This document shows, in pieces, positions 9,187 through 18,172 of a DNA stretch of 64,000 nucleotides. The notes below the pieces were generated by a model. The model had not been told where the DNA came from. It saw nothing but the letters and a program-made list of their open reading frames with translations, and did no database searches. The stretch comes from Lysobacter gummosus. Its GTDB lineage: Bacteria > Pseudomonadota > Gammaproteobacteria > Xanthomonadales > Xanthomonadaceae. Numbering within the stretch: the first letter of the stretch is position 1; every line of letters begins with the position of its first letter. A program made the position numbers and the translations under genes. The stretch lies in the NCBI RefSeq assembly GCF_001442805.1, contig NZ_CP011131.1:1178001-1242000 (forward strand), read 5' to 3'.

Positions 9187-9522
9187 ATGAATATCATCAC
9201 AAATATAGCGGTCATGATATTAGTACTGATTTCATCCGTCCCCCTGCGACTTGCGGCAGGGGAGCCGCCTGATCGCCTAATCAAAGCGGCCGATGTTGCT
9301 ATATCGTCATATTCAAAAAATATCTCTGAAAGGCACACGACGCCCGGTGCTGACGGCGATTACATGCGAAACATTCACAGCTACAACATAGGCATTAGTC
9401 AAAATTCAAGATATTTCGTCTTTGTTTTCCTGCCTCGCAATAAGAATTTTTCCGGCGGCGGCGGTGAGGTTTGGGTGTCAAAGGAAAACATGAGGGTGGA
9501 AAAAACTGCCAACTATTTTTAG
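9187..9522 (+). CDS. Predicted immunity protein for the Rhs toxin tip
   Basis: The gene begins 9 nt after the rhs stop, the usual place of a cognate immunity gene. It encodes 111 residues with a signal peptide (residues 1-24, ending LRLAAG), so the product should act in the periplasm or at the envelope. The C-terminal half has a core NIGISQNSRYFVFVFLPRN followed by a Gly-rich turn and a short strand. The same core and exactly the same length recur in the protein at 9939-10274, so the two are paralogues. The codon use is AT-rich compared with neighbouring housekeeping genes. I do not recognise a named family; the immunity role rests on position, export and paralogy. Confidence 0.65.
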   Translation: MNIITNIAVMILVLISSVPLRLAAGEPPDRLIKAADVAISSYSKNISERHTTPGADGDYMRNIHSYNIGISQNSRYFVFVFLPRNKNFSGGGGEVWVSKENMRVEKTANYF

Positions 9523-9576
9523 CGTATGAAGCTTAGCTAACGCCGTGTGTACGACATACGGAGGAACATGGGAAAT

Positions 9577-9603
9577 GGCCCCGGCAACGGGGCCTTTCTT
9601 TTT
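9577..9603 (+). terminator. Terminator of the rhs-immunity unit
   Basis: The perfect stem GGCCCC/GGGGCC with loop GGCAAC is followed by TTTCTTTTT. It lies 55 nt past the stop of the first immunity gene and ends that transcription unit. Confidence 0.8.
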
Positions 9604-9776
9604 GCAGCGATCTTTACTCGTTCACCCCAACCAGCGGGAGGCCTCCACCCCTGCAGGTTGCCGACTGAAAGCGCCAGCGCGAATATCCACGAGTGACTGC
9701 GCGATGCCGGTCGTTTTATTGAGCTGATACGCGATCTCGTCTTGCGCATCCAAAACGAGAGGGGCGGCTTCAGCGT

Positions 9777-9942
9777 GATGCTCCGGATACTCTCGGAAAA
9801 ATACTTAATATAGAACTCGGGCGCGAATACTGGTATTGTCGAGCTGCTTCAGCCTGCAAAGAACAATCAGGATGCTTGCGGTTGTGGCCCGGCATCAGTC
9901 ATCGAGTCAATATTAAATTGTATACGAGGCTTGAATTTATGA
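9777..9942 (+). pseudogene. Displaced rhs C-terminal tail fragment
   Basis: From 9841 one frame reads ELLQPAKNNQDACGCG and then SVIESILNCIRG, ending at a TGA at 9940-9942. The intact Rhs protein ends with PLPQPSPRNQDACDC, then KSIIESIMEYLG, so this is the tail of a related toxin. Just upstream, another frame gives TLGKILN, matching TGKILKY of the intact copy, so the remnant is frameshifted. A stop at 9811 closes the tail frame. The remnant stop overlaps the next ATG (ATGA), the arrangement expected of a toxin and its own immunity gene. The stretch 9604-9776 holds no further recognisable sequence. Confidence 0.7.
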
Positions 9943-10274
9943 AGATAATTCGAAGTCAAATGGCACTGATTATTTTCCTGGTCATCGCACTCACAATGTT
10001 TTCTGTGCATGGCCAAGAGAAGTCCAGGGCACTGGAAGCGGCCAGCGTGGCGCGCACGAAATTCATATCCGATCTTGGAAAGCTAAAAAAGACTGACTGG
10101 GAGTGGCAAGAGTACATTTCTAATGCTGATAACTATAATATTGGAATCAGCGAAAACAAGGGGAACTATGTCGTTGTTTTTTCCCCAAGGGAAAAAGGAA
10201 TACGCGGCGGAGTTTATGAGTACTGGATTAGAAGAAGCGACTTGAAGGTCGTAAGGTTTCGTGGCTACGAGTAG
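9939..10274 (+). CDS. Orphan immunity protein, paralogue of the one at 9187
   Basis: The gene encodes 111 residues, the same length as the immunity-like gene at 9187. I chose the ATG at 9939 because it overlaps the stop of the displaced rhs tail by ATGA and gives a clean signal peptide (residues 1-26, ending FSVHGQ); a longer frame from 9876 would include toxin-tail sequence. The C-terminal core NIGISENKGNYVVVFSPRE, then a GG turn and YEYWIRR, aligns with NIGISQNSRYFVFVFLPRN of the paralogue. It probably protects against a toxin tip that is no longer encoded intact here. Such orphan immunity genes are common in rhs loci. The gene is AT-rich. Confidence 0.65.
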   Translation: MKIIRSQMALIIFLVIALTMFSVHGQEKSRALEAASVARTKFISDLGKLKKTDWEWQEYISNADNYNIGISENKGNYVVVFSPREKGIRGGVYEYWIRRSDLKVVRFRGYE

Positions 10275-10414
10275 AAAGATAAGATGTGCTCATTACAAAA
10301 TCGGCGCGCCGCGCCTAATGACTCTCATAATGTGATCCCGCTCCTATTGCCTTTTAGGGGCAATGCTATTTCCTCAAAAACAGCCGCTGACCGTATTGAG
10401 AAGGCGACTAGAAA

Positions 10415-10828
10415 ATGTACAAGACGCGGATTTTTCTTGTTGGATTTCTGGTGTTTTGCTGCCTTACTCCTTGCATCGCAGCTGATTCGTTATCATGCGA
10501 CGACGACTCGAGTCATGGCATTCGGCGAGAACTCCTCGCCGACCGCAGGACAGCTGACTTGTATCGAGCGTCCTTGTCAGGCGATAAGGCCGCCCCATTG
10601 AAACTGGCATCCGAAATTGCCAAATCCAGGCCTGACTTTGTTATCTGCATCAATCGTCTAGGTGCTGAAAATGGTGATTCGGTGTCGCAGTACAACTACG
10701 CAACGCGGTTGTTTGAAATCACGGATGAAGCCGCACAATTAAGAGGCATGTACTGGCTAAAGAAAGCCGCTGCAGCTAATTTAGAAGTTGCAAAATCTTT
10801 ACTGGCATCTAAGCAGCGATCGAAGTAG
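10415..10828 (+). CDS. Small secreted protein with a Sel1-like helical part
   Basis: This protein has 137 residues. A signal peptide spans residues 1-23 (hydrophobic core, then CIAAD). The mature part has four Cys-containing or helical segments. The C-terminal half (GDSVSQYNYATRLFE, then GMYWLKKAAAANLEVAKSLL) resembles a Sel1-like repeat with its alanine-rich helix pair. The gene follows the two immunity-like genes on the same strand after 140 nt that hold no complete gene. It is AT-rich like them. It may be another immunity or accessory protein of the rhs cluster; no family could be named with certainty. Confidence 0.6.
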   Translation: MYKTRIFLVGFLVFCCLTPCIAADSLSCDDDSSHGIRRELLADRRTADLYRASLSGDKAAPLKLASEIAKSRPDFVICINRLGAENGDSVSQYNYATRLFEITDEAAQLRGMYWLKKAAAANLEVAKSLLASKQRSK

Positions 10829-10894
10829 TAGTCGAATGGTCTCGGTAATGAACTGACCCCTTAGGGCTGGAGAGTTGGACGGACAATTAAGGCG

Positions 10895-11014
10895 TTGAGG
10901 GCTGGGCTCGCTCCCAACGACACGAGCAAGGTTGCGACCTACACGCCATACGACGAGTCTGGCCATTGGATTGGTGACTACGACAGCACCGGTGCAGTCG
11001 TTCAACAAGCCGTT
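10895..11014 (+). pseudogene. Fragment of an rhs core region
   Basis: The frame reads APNDTSKVATYTPYDESGHW then IGDYDSTGAVVQQAV. The intact Rhs protein has NNDTGPVTNYALYDEAGHW then VGDYDSTGATIQQAI at about residues 1180-1210, so this is a piece of a second rhs gene, about 40 codons long. It stops abruptly at the ahcY terminator. A short segment just before it (10848-10890, with TGAACTGACCCC and GGACGGACAATTAAGGCG) looks like an insertion-sequence end, but the element itself is absent. Confidence 0.75.
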
Positions 11015-11043
11015 CAAAAAAACGGGCGCCCGAAGGCGCCCGT
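11015..11043 (-). terminator. Terminator of ahcY
   Basis: On the minus strand ACGGGCGCC-TTCG-GGCGCCCGT forms a perfect 9-bp stem with a stable TTCG loop and is followed by TTTTTTT. It lies about 37 nt after the ahcY stop. Confidence 0.9.
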
Positions 11044-11079
11044 CCGTTATCGCACTAACCCGCCCGACGGCGGAACCGA

Positions 11080-12525
11080 TCAGTAGCGGTAATGATCCGG
11101 CTTGTACGGACCGTCCACCGACACGCCCAGGTACTTGGCCTGGTCGTCGGTCAGGGTGGTCAGCTTCACGCCGATCTTTTCCAGGTGCAGGCGCGCGACT
11201 TCTTCGTCGAGCTTCTTCGGCAGGATGTAGACCTTGGCCTCGTAGCTGTCCTTGTTCGCCCACAGGTCGATCTGCGCGAGCGTCTGGTTGGAGAACGAGT
11301 TCGACATCACGAAGCTCGGGTGGCCGGTGGCGCAGCCCAGGTTCACCAGGCGGCCTTCGGCCAGCAGGAAGATCGAGTTGCCGTTGGCGAAGGTGTACTT
11401 GTCGACCTGCGGCTTGATGTTGAGGTGCTTGGCGCCGGACGCCACCAGCGCATCGACCTGGATCTCGTTGTCGAAGTGGCCGATGTTGCAGACGATGGCC
11501 TGATCCTTCATGCCCTGCATGTGGGCCAGGGTCAGCACGTCCTTGTTGCCGGTGGTGGTGACGTAGATGTCGCCGCGGCCGAGGGTGCTTTCCACCGTGT
11601 TGACTTCGAAGCCTTCCATCGCCGCCTGCAGGGCGTTGATCGGGTCGATCTCGGTGACCACGACGCGGGCGCCGTAAGCGCGCAGCGAGTGGGCCGAGCC
11701 CTTGCCGACGTCGCCGTAACCGCACACCACAGCGACCTTGCCGGCCAGCATCACGTCCATCGCGCGCTTGAGGCCGTCGGCCAGCGATTCGCGGCAGCCG
11801 TAGAGGTTGTCGAACTTCGACTTGGTGACCGAGTCGTTGACGTTGATTGCCGGGACCAGCAGGCCGCCGGCTTCGGCCAGCTGATACAGACGGTGCACGC
11901 CGGTGGTGGTTTCTTCCGAGACGCCCTTCCAGTCGCGCACGACGGTGTGCCAGAAGCCCGGACGCTCGGCATGCACGCGCTTGAGCAGGTTCTTGATCAC
12001 CTGTTCTTCGTGGTTGCCCGACGGGGTGTTGACCCAGCCGTCGCCGTTTTCGAGCTCATAGCCCTTGTGGATCAGCAGGGTGACGTCGCCGCCGTCGTCC
12101 ACGACCAGCTGCGGACCGAGGTGCTTGTCGCTGCCGTTGCCCGGGAAGGTCAGCGCTTCCAGGGTGCAGTCCCAATACTCTTCCAGCGACTCGCCCTTCC
12201 AGGCGAACACCGGGGTGCCGCTGGCGGCGATCGCCGCGGCGGCGTGGTCCTGGGTCGAGAAGATGTTGCACGAGGCCCAGCGCACGTCGGCGCCGAGGTC
12301 GCGCAGGGTCTCGATCAGGACCGCGGTCTGAATGGTCATGTGCAACGAGCCGGTCACGCGCACGCCCTTGAGCGACTGGGCGACGGCGTACTTCTTGCGG
12401 ATCGACATCAGGCCCGGCATTTCGTGCTCGGCGATGTCGATTTCCTTGCGGCCCCAATCGGCCAGGGAAATGTCGGCGACCTTGTAATCGCCTTCGGTCG
12501 AGAAGGTCTTGGGTACTGCGTTCAT
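11080..12525 (-). CDS. ahcY: S-adenosylhomocysteine hydrolase
   Basis: This NAD-dependent enzyme splits S-adenosylhomocysteine into adenosine and homocysteine, relieving product inhibition of methyltransferases. At 481 residues from the ATG at 12525 it has the usual size of the long bacterial form. Visible motifs are the N-terminal substrate region with [15 protein letters not shown], the central [13 protein letters not shown] stretch with the catalytic Lys and Asp, the Rossmann motif [12 protein letters not shown] near residues 264-275, and the C-terminal YKPDHYRY tail, which closes the NAD site of the partner subunit. A 3-prime terminator is present. Expression is very probably switched on by its substrate through the SAH riboswitch in the leader (12606-12678). 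It belongs with metK and metF to the SAM cycle. Confidence 0.97.
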   Translation of the reverse strand: MNAVPKTFSTEGDYKVADISLADWGRKEIDIAEHEMPGLMSIRKKYAVAQSLKGVRVTGSLHMTIQTAVLIETLRDLGADVRWASCNIFSTQDHAAAAIAASGTPVFAWKGESLEEYWDCTLEALTFPGNGSDKHLGPQLVVDDGGDVTLLIHKGYELENGDGWVNTPSGNHEEQVIKNLLKRVHAERPGFWHTVVRDWKGVSEETTTGVHRLYQLAEAGGLLVPAINVNDSVTKSKFDNLYGCRESLADGLKRAMDVMLAGKVAVVCGYGDVGKGSAHSLRAYGARVVVTEIDPINALQAAMEGFEVNTVESTLGRGDIYVTTTGNKDVLTLAHMQGMKDQAIVCNIGHFDNEIQVDALVASGAKHLNIKPQVDKYTFANGNSIFLLAEGRLVNLGCATGHPSFVMSNSFSNQTLAQIDLWANKDSYEAKVYILPKKLDEEVARLHLEKIGVKLTTLTDDQAKYLGVSVDGPYKPDHYRY

Positions 12526-12605
12526 TGGGAGGAGCTCCAGTTCTTTGGGGAGCCGGCGGGATGCCGGGTCCGGCGAGCCTCGGCGGGGAACACCGATGGA
12601 CTCAA

Positions 12606-12678
12606 ACCGGGCGCCGTTGGGACCTGCACCTCGCCGAGCCTGGCCGTGGCGTTCACGGTCGCAGCGCCCCTCGGCGGG
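12606..12678 (-). promoter_or_regulatory. SAH riboswitch in the ahcY leader
   Basis: On the minus strand the leader contains CCGAGGGGCGCTGCGACCG, a short stem-loop, CCAGGCTCGGC, and then CAACGGCGCCC. These match in order the conserved blocks of the SAH riboswitch (CCGAGGAGCGCUGC, CAGGCUCG, AACGGCGC). The first and second blocks pair as CCGAG/CTCGG (P1), and GGGCGC pairs with GCGCCC as in the family's pseudoknot. The element ends about 80 nt before the ahcY ATG. SAH binding raises expression of the downstream hydrolase in known examples. Confidence 0.88.
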
Positions 12679-12688
12679 TTGAGCGGAC

Positions 12689-12694
12689 AGTATA
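12689..12694 (-). promoter_or_regulatory. Probable -10 box of the ahcY promoter
   Basis: On the minus strand TATACT lies 11 nt upstream of the riboswitch, where the transcript is expected to start. No good -35 box is seen 17 nt further upstream. The rest of the spacer to 12998 is extremely GC-rich and without other signals. Confidence 0.5.
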
Positions 12695-12998
12695 TCGCGG
12701 CGCCCGTGGCGGTCGCACGACACGGGCCGCGCCGGCGCGCTGAATCCGCCCGGGAAGCCCGCGCCGGGCCGCCCTTCGCACGCGCCAAGGCCCGCGCCGG
12801 CAATGGCTTTGCACGGTCTGCCGGCACGGGCGCATCCACTGCCGCCGGGCCTGCGGGCGGCCCCAATGGCATACGCCGGCGGTCGCGGCCGCGGGCTAAG
12901 CTCGGGCGGGCGCTGCGCACGCCCAGCAGCGCCCGGCGGCCGCGCCGGCCGCCGGGCGGGGCCGCAGCCGACGTTCATTCTTTGAGGATCGCATCGAC

Positions 12999-15581
12999 AT
13001 GAAATCCAACGCGCGACGTTCCGGCCGCGACGGCCTGCTTCCGCCCAGCCGCCGCCGCAGCGGCCTGCTGCTGAGCCTGCTGGCGCCGGCCCTGGCGCTG
13101 GCGCTGCTGACGCCGGATGCGTCCGCGCGCACCGCCAAGCCTGCCGCCGCGCCCGCGCCGCAGGCGATGGCCGACGGCTACCAATTGCCGCCCAAGCCGC
13201 TGCAGGCCATCGTCGATGCGCCGCGTCCGCCGACGATGTTCCTCAGCCCGCGCCGCGACACCGTGGCGATGGTGCAAACGCCGTCGCTGCCGGGCATCGC
13301 CGTGGTCGCGCAGCCCGAACTCAAGCTCGCCGGCCTGCGCATCCACCCGCGCGTGCACGCGCAAAGCCGCTTCAGCTTCGGCGCCGGACTGAGCCTGCTC
13401 GATGTCGACAGCGGCAAGCGCCTGGAGATCGAAGGATTGCCCTCGCCGCTATCGCTGGCGACCCTGCAGTGGTCGCCCGATCAACGCTGGATCGCCTTCA
13501 ACCGCGTCGATGCCGCCAGCGGTGCCAACGAGTTGTGGCTGGTCGAGCGCGAAACCCGCCACGCCCGCAAGCTGGTGTCCGGACTCAACACCGTCGTCGG
13601 CAACGGCTACGCCTGGATGCCCGACAGCCGCCGCCTGCTGATCCAGTTGCAACCGCAGGAGCAGGGCGAGCCGCCCGCCGGCGACGCCGCTCCGACCGGC
13701 CCGGCCGCGCAGGAAACCCAGGCCAGCCAGACCGTGCGCCAGATCCGCACCTACCAGGATCTGCTGCGCAACGAAAACGATGCGCGCGTGTTCGAGTACT
13801 ACCTGCGTTCGCAGTTGGCCACCGTCGATCTGACCGGTCAGGTCGCCAAGGCCGGATTGCCCGCGTTGTACACCGAAGCCGCGCCGTCGCCGGACGGCCG
13901 CCACGTGCTGGCGATCAAACTGGAGCGCCCGTTCTCGTACCAGGTGCCGGCGTCGATGTTCGCCCACCGCATCGAAGTGCTGAGCCCCGACGGCAAGTTC
14001 GAACACGAAATCGCCCGCGTGCCCTTGATCGACGGCTTGCCCACCGGCAACGATGCGGTGCCGGTCGGCGTGCGCGACATCGACTGGCGCAGCGACGCGC
14101 CGGCGACCCTGGTCTGGGCCGAAGCCCAGGACGGCGGCGATCCGTCGCGCGCGGCCGACGTCCGCGACGCGGTGTTGATGCAGGCCGCGCCGTTCGAAAA
14201 TCCGCCGCAGACCATCGCGCGCCTGAGCTCGCGCTTCGAACGCGCGCGCTGGAGCGACGGCGATCTGGCGCTGGTCGACGAGTTCTGGTGGAAGACGCGC
14301 AAGACCAAGCAGTGGCGGATCGCTCCGGATCACGGCGACCGCGAGCCGGAGCTGGTGTTCGAAGGCTCCAGCGAAGACCGCTACAACGCGCCGGGCGACC
14401 CGCTGATGCAGCGTGACGCGAACGGCTTCGAGCGCCTGCTGCGATCGGCCGACGGCGCCAGCCTGTACTACGCCGGCGACGGCGCATCGAGCCAGGGCGA
14501 TCGCCCGTTCGTCGATCGCCTGAATCTGGCCGACAAGCAGAAAACCCGCTTGTTCCACTCGCAGGCGCCGTACTACGAAAAGCCGTTGATGCTGATCGAC
14601 GACGCCGGCACGCGCCTGCTGACGATGCGCGAGTCGCCGACCGAACCGGCCAACCTCAACCTGCGCGATCTGAGCCAGGCCGACGCCAAGCCGCGCGCGC
14701 TGACTCAGTTCCCGCATCCGACCCCGCAGCTGCGCGATATCAAGAAAGAGCAGATCCGCTACAAGCGCAGCGACGGCGTCGAGCTGACCGCCAACCTGTA
14801 CCTGCCGCCCAACTACGACGCCAAGCGCGACGGCCCGCTGCCGATGCTGATGTACGCGTATCCGGCCGAATTCAAATCCGCCGACGCGGCCAGCCAGGTC
14901 ACCGGCTCGCCTTATCGCTTCAACGCGGTGAGTTACTGGGGGCCGCTGCCGTATCTGGCGATGGGTTATGCCGTGCTCGACAACCCGTCGATGCCGATCG
15001 TCGGCGAAGGCGATCGCGAGCCCAACGACACCTACATCCAGCAGCTCACCGCCGACGCGCAGGCGGCGATCGACGAAGTGGTGCGCCGCGGCGTCGCCGA
15101 CCGTAACCGCATCGCCATCGGCGGCCATTCCTACGGTGCGTTCATGACCGCCAACCTGCTCGCGCACACGCGCCTGTTCAAGGCCGGCATCGCCCGCAGC
15201 GGCGCCTACAACCGCACGCTGACGCCGTTCGGCTTCCAGTCCGAGGAACGCAACTACTGGCAGGCGCAGACCACCTACGAGGCGATGTCGCCGTTCAACT
15301 TCGCCAACCAGATCAAGGACCCGCTGCTGCTGATTCACGGCGAGCAGGACAACAACTCCGGCACCTTCCCGATCCAGAGCGAGCGCCTGTTCGCCGCGAT
15401 CAAGGGCCTGGGCGGCAAGGCCCGGCTGGTGATGCTGCCCAACGAAGCCCACGCCTATCGCGCGCGCGAATCGATCATGCAGTTGCTGGCCGAGACCAAC
15501 CGTTGGCTGGATCTGTATGTGAAGAACGCCAAGCCGGAAGCGCCGGCCCCGGCCAGGAGCGCATCGCCCGCGGCGAAATAA
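12999..15581 (+). CDS. Exported S9 family serine peptidase (prolyl oligopeptidase fold)
   Basis: This 860-residue protein has a signal peptide over about the first 40 residues, with a basic start and a long Leu/Ala core. Residues 60-560 form the beta-propeller-like half, with recurrent SPDGRH and SPDQRW blade motifs. The C-terminal alpha/beta hydrolase domain carries GGHSYGAFM with the nucleophile Ser711, then [11 protein letters not shown] with the acid, then PNEAHAY with the His. The wording around the nucleophile and [19 protein letters not shown] resemble the glutamyl-endopeptidase-like branch of S9 (as in plant chloroplast CGEP). It probably degrades peptides in the periplasm; the specificity is uncertain. 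GAGGATC lies close upstream of the ATG. Confidence 0.93.
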   Translation: MKSNARRSGRDGLLPPSRRRSGLLLSLLAPALALALLTPDASARTAKPAAAPAPQAMADGYQLPPKPLQAIVDAPRPPTMFLSPRRDTVAMVQTPSLPGIAVVAQPELKLAGLRIHPRVHAQSRFSFGAGLSLLDVDSGKRLEIEGLPSPLSLATLQWSPDQRWIAFNRVDAASGANELWLVERETRHARKLVSGLNTVVGNGYAWMPDSRRLLIQLQPQEQGEPPAGDAAPTGPAAQETQASQTVRQIRTYQDLLRNENDARVFEYYLRSQLATVDLTGQVAKAGLPALYTEAAPSPDGRHVLAIKLERPFSYQVPASMFAHRIEVLSPDGKFEHEIARVPLIDGLPTGNDAVPVGVRDIDWRSDAPATLVWAEAQDGGDPSRAADVRDAVLMQAAPFENPPQTIARLSSRFERARWSDGDLALVDEFWWKTRKTKQWRIAPDHGDREPELVFEGSSEDRYNAPGDPLMQRDANGFERLLRSADGASLYYAGDGASSQGDRPFVDRLNLADKQKTRLFHSQAPYYEKPLMLIDDAGTRLLTMRESPTEPANLNLRDLSQADAKPRALTQFPHPTPQLRDIKKEQIRYKRSDGVELTANLYLPPNYDAKRDGPLPMLMYAYPAEFKSADAASQVTGSPYRFNAVSYWGPLPYLAMGYAVLDNPSMPIVGEGDREPNDTYIQQLTADAQAAIDEVVRRGVADRNRIAIGGHSYGAFMTANLLAHTRLFKAGIARSGAYNRTLTPFGFQSEERNYWQAQTTYEAMSPFNFANQIKDPLLLIHGEQDNNSGTFPIQSERLFAAIKGLGGKARLVMLPNEAHAYRARESIMQLLAETNRWLDLYVKNAKPEAPAPARSASPAAK

Positions 15582-15588
15582 TCCTGAT

Positions 15589-15618
15589 GGCCGCGCAGCG
15601 CGTTCGCGCTGCGCGGCC
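15589..15618. terminator. Strong GC hairpin after the S9 peptidase
   Basis: GGCCGCGCAGCGC-GTTC-GCGCTGCGCGGCC is a perfect 13-bp stem 7 nt past the stop codon. There is no T-tract on either side, so it may act as a transcript-end stabiliser more than as a classical terminator. It also sits at the 3-prime end of the convergent DUF3955 gene. Confidence 0.55.
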
Positions 15619-15648
15619 GAGACGGCTATCGGCGAGCCTCGCGCCGCG

Positions 15649-15879
15649 TCAACGCGCCTGCCGCCGCGGCGCGCGCAGCAGCGTGCGCAAGCCGGCGAGG
15701 ATCGCGAGCAGCGCGCCTGCGAAGATCAGCAGCCAACCGATCGGCAGCAGAGCGAAGGGCTCGTGCAGGAAGCCTTGTTCGTCGATGGTCGAGCCGATCG
15801 AACCGAACGCGAGCAAACAGCCGCCGCCCAATGCGAGCAGCGCGAGCGACAGCGTGGACAGCGAAAATAAACGGATCAT
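15649..15879 (-). CDS. DUF3955 small membrane protein
   Basis: This protein has 76 residues from the ATG at 15879, which is preceded by AGGAA. Two transmembrane helices flank a short exposed loop: residues 4-27, then GSTIDEQGFLHEPF, then residues 44-66 starting LLPIGWLLIF. The pattern of helix, IGS-x-D-x-xG-xLxEPF, L-PIGW and helix is characteristic of DUF3955, an inner-membrane family without known function. The C-terminus is Arg-rich and should face the cytoplasm. A longer in-frame start at 16023 would add an unlikely His/Arg-rich leader. The gene converges on the S9 peptidase. Confidence 0.75.
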   Translation of the reverse strand: MIRLFSLSTLSLALLALGGGCLLAFGSIGSTIDEQGFLHEPFALLPIGWLLIFAGALLAILAGLRTLLRAPRRQAR

Positions 15880-16143
15880 TGCGGGTTCCTGCGAGTGGGG
15901 ACGTCGGATCGCGGCGAGGTCGGTGCGCAATGCGGCGACATCGGCATCGCGATGCCTCGCAGGTTGGGCGGCGCTTGTGGGCTGGGGATGAAGCCAGAGT
16001 GAGGCGAAGCGGCGTTGGTTCATGCGCGTCGCAGCGGCGCGACCAATTCGTAACGGCGGGACGACGGGCCCGCGGCACCGACATAGCGGGAGAGCAAGGC
16101 CGTCATCGAACGGCGATGACGCCTTATCGACTCAGCCGCGAAC

Positions 16144-16171
16144 AAAAAACAGCTTTCGTGACTGTTTTTTT
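16144..16171. terminator. AT-rich hairpin upstream of the LysM gene
   Basis: AAAAAACAG-CTTTCGTGA-CTGTTTTTTT is a 9-bp inverted repeat ending in a T-run, in either orientation. It could be a bidirectional terminator without a clear client, or part of the control region of the LysM gene. The rest of 16024-16330 shows no other signal. Confidence 0.4.
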
Positions 16172-16330
16172 ACAGCGATGTTGCTCTCGCGAAACGAATC
16201 GAACATTCGCAACTGTGACGTCGCACCTGAGATTCGAATTATGACAGCCACGACCTAGGGCCGCTCCCAGGTTTGACGATGGGCCGCGCTTCCTAGACTG
16301 CGCGCAACTCATCCCCCCGAGGCTTTTCCT

Positions 16331-18013
16331 ATGAACATGCCCGCAATCGATGGCGGCGGCGGTCCGGTCTATCAGCCGCAGACGCAGCCGAGCACGTACA
16401 AAGTCGGTTACAACGAAACCGTCGCCGAGATCGCGGACAAGTTCGGCATCACGCCGCAGGCGCTGCGCGAGGCCAATCCGCAGCTGTTCAGCGACAAGGC
16501 GCGGCGCGACGAAGCCAGGATGATCGGCCAGACCGATCCGATCTTCCACGGCGACGACCTCAATATTCCGGCCGCGCCGCAGAGCGTCACGCACGATCCG
16601 ATGTCGAGCCCGTACAAGGCGACCCACGGCGCGCCGACCAGCGAGTACAGCGCCGGCAACGCCAACGGCAACATCACCTGGAATCCGGGCGCGGGCAGCG
16701 TCAAGCTCACCGGCAAGCTCGAACACACGCCCGCCGGGCAAGACGGCAACAAGGTCCAGTTCAAGGTGAAAGCCGAGGGCGAACTGGCCATGTCGATCGC
16801 GAACAAGAACGGCAACACCGAGATCCAGGTCACCGGCGCCGAGGTCACCTTGCTCAACGCCAAGGGCGGCGTCGGCGGCAAGAACGCGATCGAAGGCGAG
16901 GCCAGCAGCGGCGAAGGTTTCCGTGCCCGCTACAAGGTGATCCTGCCCGGCGAAAACCAGAACCCGGCTACAGCCGCGACGATCAACCCGTTCGATCCGA
17001 CCACGATCCCGAAGGGCGCGACGGTGATCATGGACGGGCAGGATTATCAGCAGACCGAACTGGCCGGTTCCTTCCGCCACATCGGCTTCGAAACCAAGAT
17101 CAAGGACGGCGAGGGCGTGAGCTACTCGGTGACCAAGGTCGATGACACCCATGTGCAGGTGATGAGCGGGCCGAACAAAGCCTTCGAGGCCTTCAACGGC
17201 GCGGGCTTGCGCTTCGACAAGGGCTCGGTGATGCTCGGCCGCCAGGACAATCTGGGCGAGTCGAACGTGCGCACCGCGACGTTCGATCTGGCCAATCCCG
17301 ACGGTCAGGCCGCCTATGCGCATTTCAACGCCACCGGCGAAGTCGCGCACCAGACGCCGGGCGTGAGCGATGTGGCCTCGATCGAACGCTTCGACTTCTC
17401 CTCGCAGGGCCGCCTGCAAGCCAAGATCAAGCCGTTCGGCAGCGCCGAGTTCAAGGCCGACATCGCGCTGAACTCGCCCAACACCGGCACCTTCACCCAG
17501 ACCACCTACCCCGACGGCTCGGTGGCGCTGACCAGTCAGGTCAAGTACGGCGACAACGTGCCGCTCAACCTCACCCAGCGTTTCGATGCGCAGGGCACCG
17601 AGATCCTGTCCGAGCGCACCTACGAGTTTACCGTCAACACCGGCGGCGCCAACGGCGCCAACGTAGCCAAGATGCTCAACTGGGCCGCCAGCGGCGGCGC
17701 CAGTCAGGACGGCGCGATCCACGCCAACCAGACCGTCAAGCTGACCTTCACCGAAGCGCAGATGAGCGCCCTGAACCGCCAGGCCGACAAGGCCGGCGAC
17801 ACGCTCGGCGGCATGAGCCAGCCTTCGCTGATGGCGCACGACTACGACGGCAACTCGGTCAGCAACTATCAGTTCTCGGTGTCGATGGCGCGCAACCTCA
17901 ACCAGAACGACTACGGCTTCGCCAAGGGCCTGTTCGAGATTTCCGACGGCGCCGACGGCAATATCGCGAAGCGCAATTACGAGCGCATCGATATGGACGT
18001 GAAGACCTCCTGA
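16331..18013 (+). CDS. LysM-domain protein of unknown function
   Basis: This protein has 560 residues and no signal peptide. Residues 21-70 form a LysM-like module: STYKVGYNETVAEIADKFG, then a helix with LREANPQL, and later LNIPA, the usual last strand. LysM binds peptidoglycan or chitin glycans. The remaining 480 residues are Gly-, Asn- and Thr-rich and beta-strand-like, without a motif I recognise. The C-terminus lacks the XVIPCD hallmarks seen in the next gene. It has its own terminator and lies 159 nt upstream of a predicted T4SS effector, which suggests but does not show a link to contact-dependent secretion. An N-terminal LysM without a signal peptide is unusual for a cell-wall protein and would fit a substrate of a specialised secretion system. 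Confidence 0.7.
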   Translation: MNMPAIDGGGGPVYQPQTQPSTYKVGYNETVAEIADKFGITPQALREANPQLFSDKARRDEARMIGQTDPIFHGDDLNIPAAPQSVTHDPMSSPYKATHGAPTSEYSAGNANGNITWNPGAGSVKLTGKLEHTPAGQDGNKVQFKVKAEGELAMSIANKNGNTEIQVTGAEVTLLNAKGGVGGKNAIEGEASSGEGFRARYKVILPGENQNPATAATINPFDPTTIPKGATVIMDGQDYQQTELAGSFRHIGFETKIKDGEGVSYSVTKVDDTHVQVMSGPNKAFEAFNGAGLRFDKGSVMLGRQDNLGESNVRTATFDLANPDGQAAYAHFNATGEVAHQTPGVSDVASIERFDFSSQGRLQAKIKPFGSAEFKADIALNSPNTGTFTQTTYPDGSVALTSQVKYGDNVPLNLTQRFDAQGTEILSERTYEFTVNTGGANGANVAKMLNWAASGGASQDGAIHANQTVKLTFTEAQMSALNRQADKAGDTLGGMSQPSLMAHDYDGNSVSNYQFSVSMARNLNQNDYGFAKGLFEISDGADGNIAKRNYERIDMDVKTS

Positions 18014-18058
18014 GCGATCGGTTTCGCTCACCCGGGCTCGCCGCCGCTCGCGCGGTGA

Positions 18059-18088
18059 AGGAAAAAGGCCGCTGCTGCGGCCTTTTTC
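18059..18088. terminator. Bidirectional terminator after the LysM gene
   Basis: GGAAAAAGGCCGC-TGCT-GCGGCCTTTTTCC is a perfect 13-bp stem with A- and T-tracts on its two arms, 46 nt past the stop codon. Confidence 0.85.
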
Positions 18089-18172
18089 CGTGTTGGTGTT
18101 GAGGCTCGCGAATCGTCGCCGGATTACAGGCGCGATCGCGTTGCGAATTCCACTTCAACACACGAGGGCAGG

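Noticed and set aside
9545..9727. A 60-codon frame after the first immunity gene
   Set aside because: It runs through the terminator at 9577-9603 and encodes no recognisable sequence.
10284..10601. A 105-codon frame before and overlapping the small secreted protein
   Set aside because: It overlaps the better gene at 10415 in another frame, lacks a ribosome site and has no family signature; it might hold a scrap of an older toxin tip but that cannot be shown.
10848..10890. Possible left end of an IS3-like element
   Set aside because: TGAACTGACCCC and GGACGGACAATTAAGG resemble insertion-sequence termini, but there is no transposase, no partner end and no target duplication, so it is not listed as a mobile element.
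11092..13002. A 636-codon frame antisense to ahcY
   Set aside because: ahcY on the opposite strand is unmistakable and complete; the antisense product has no recognisable feature.
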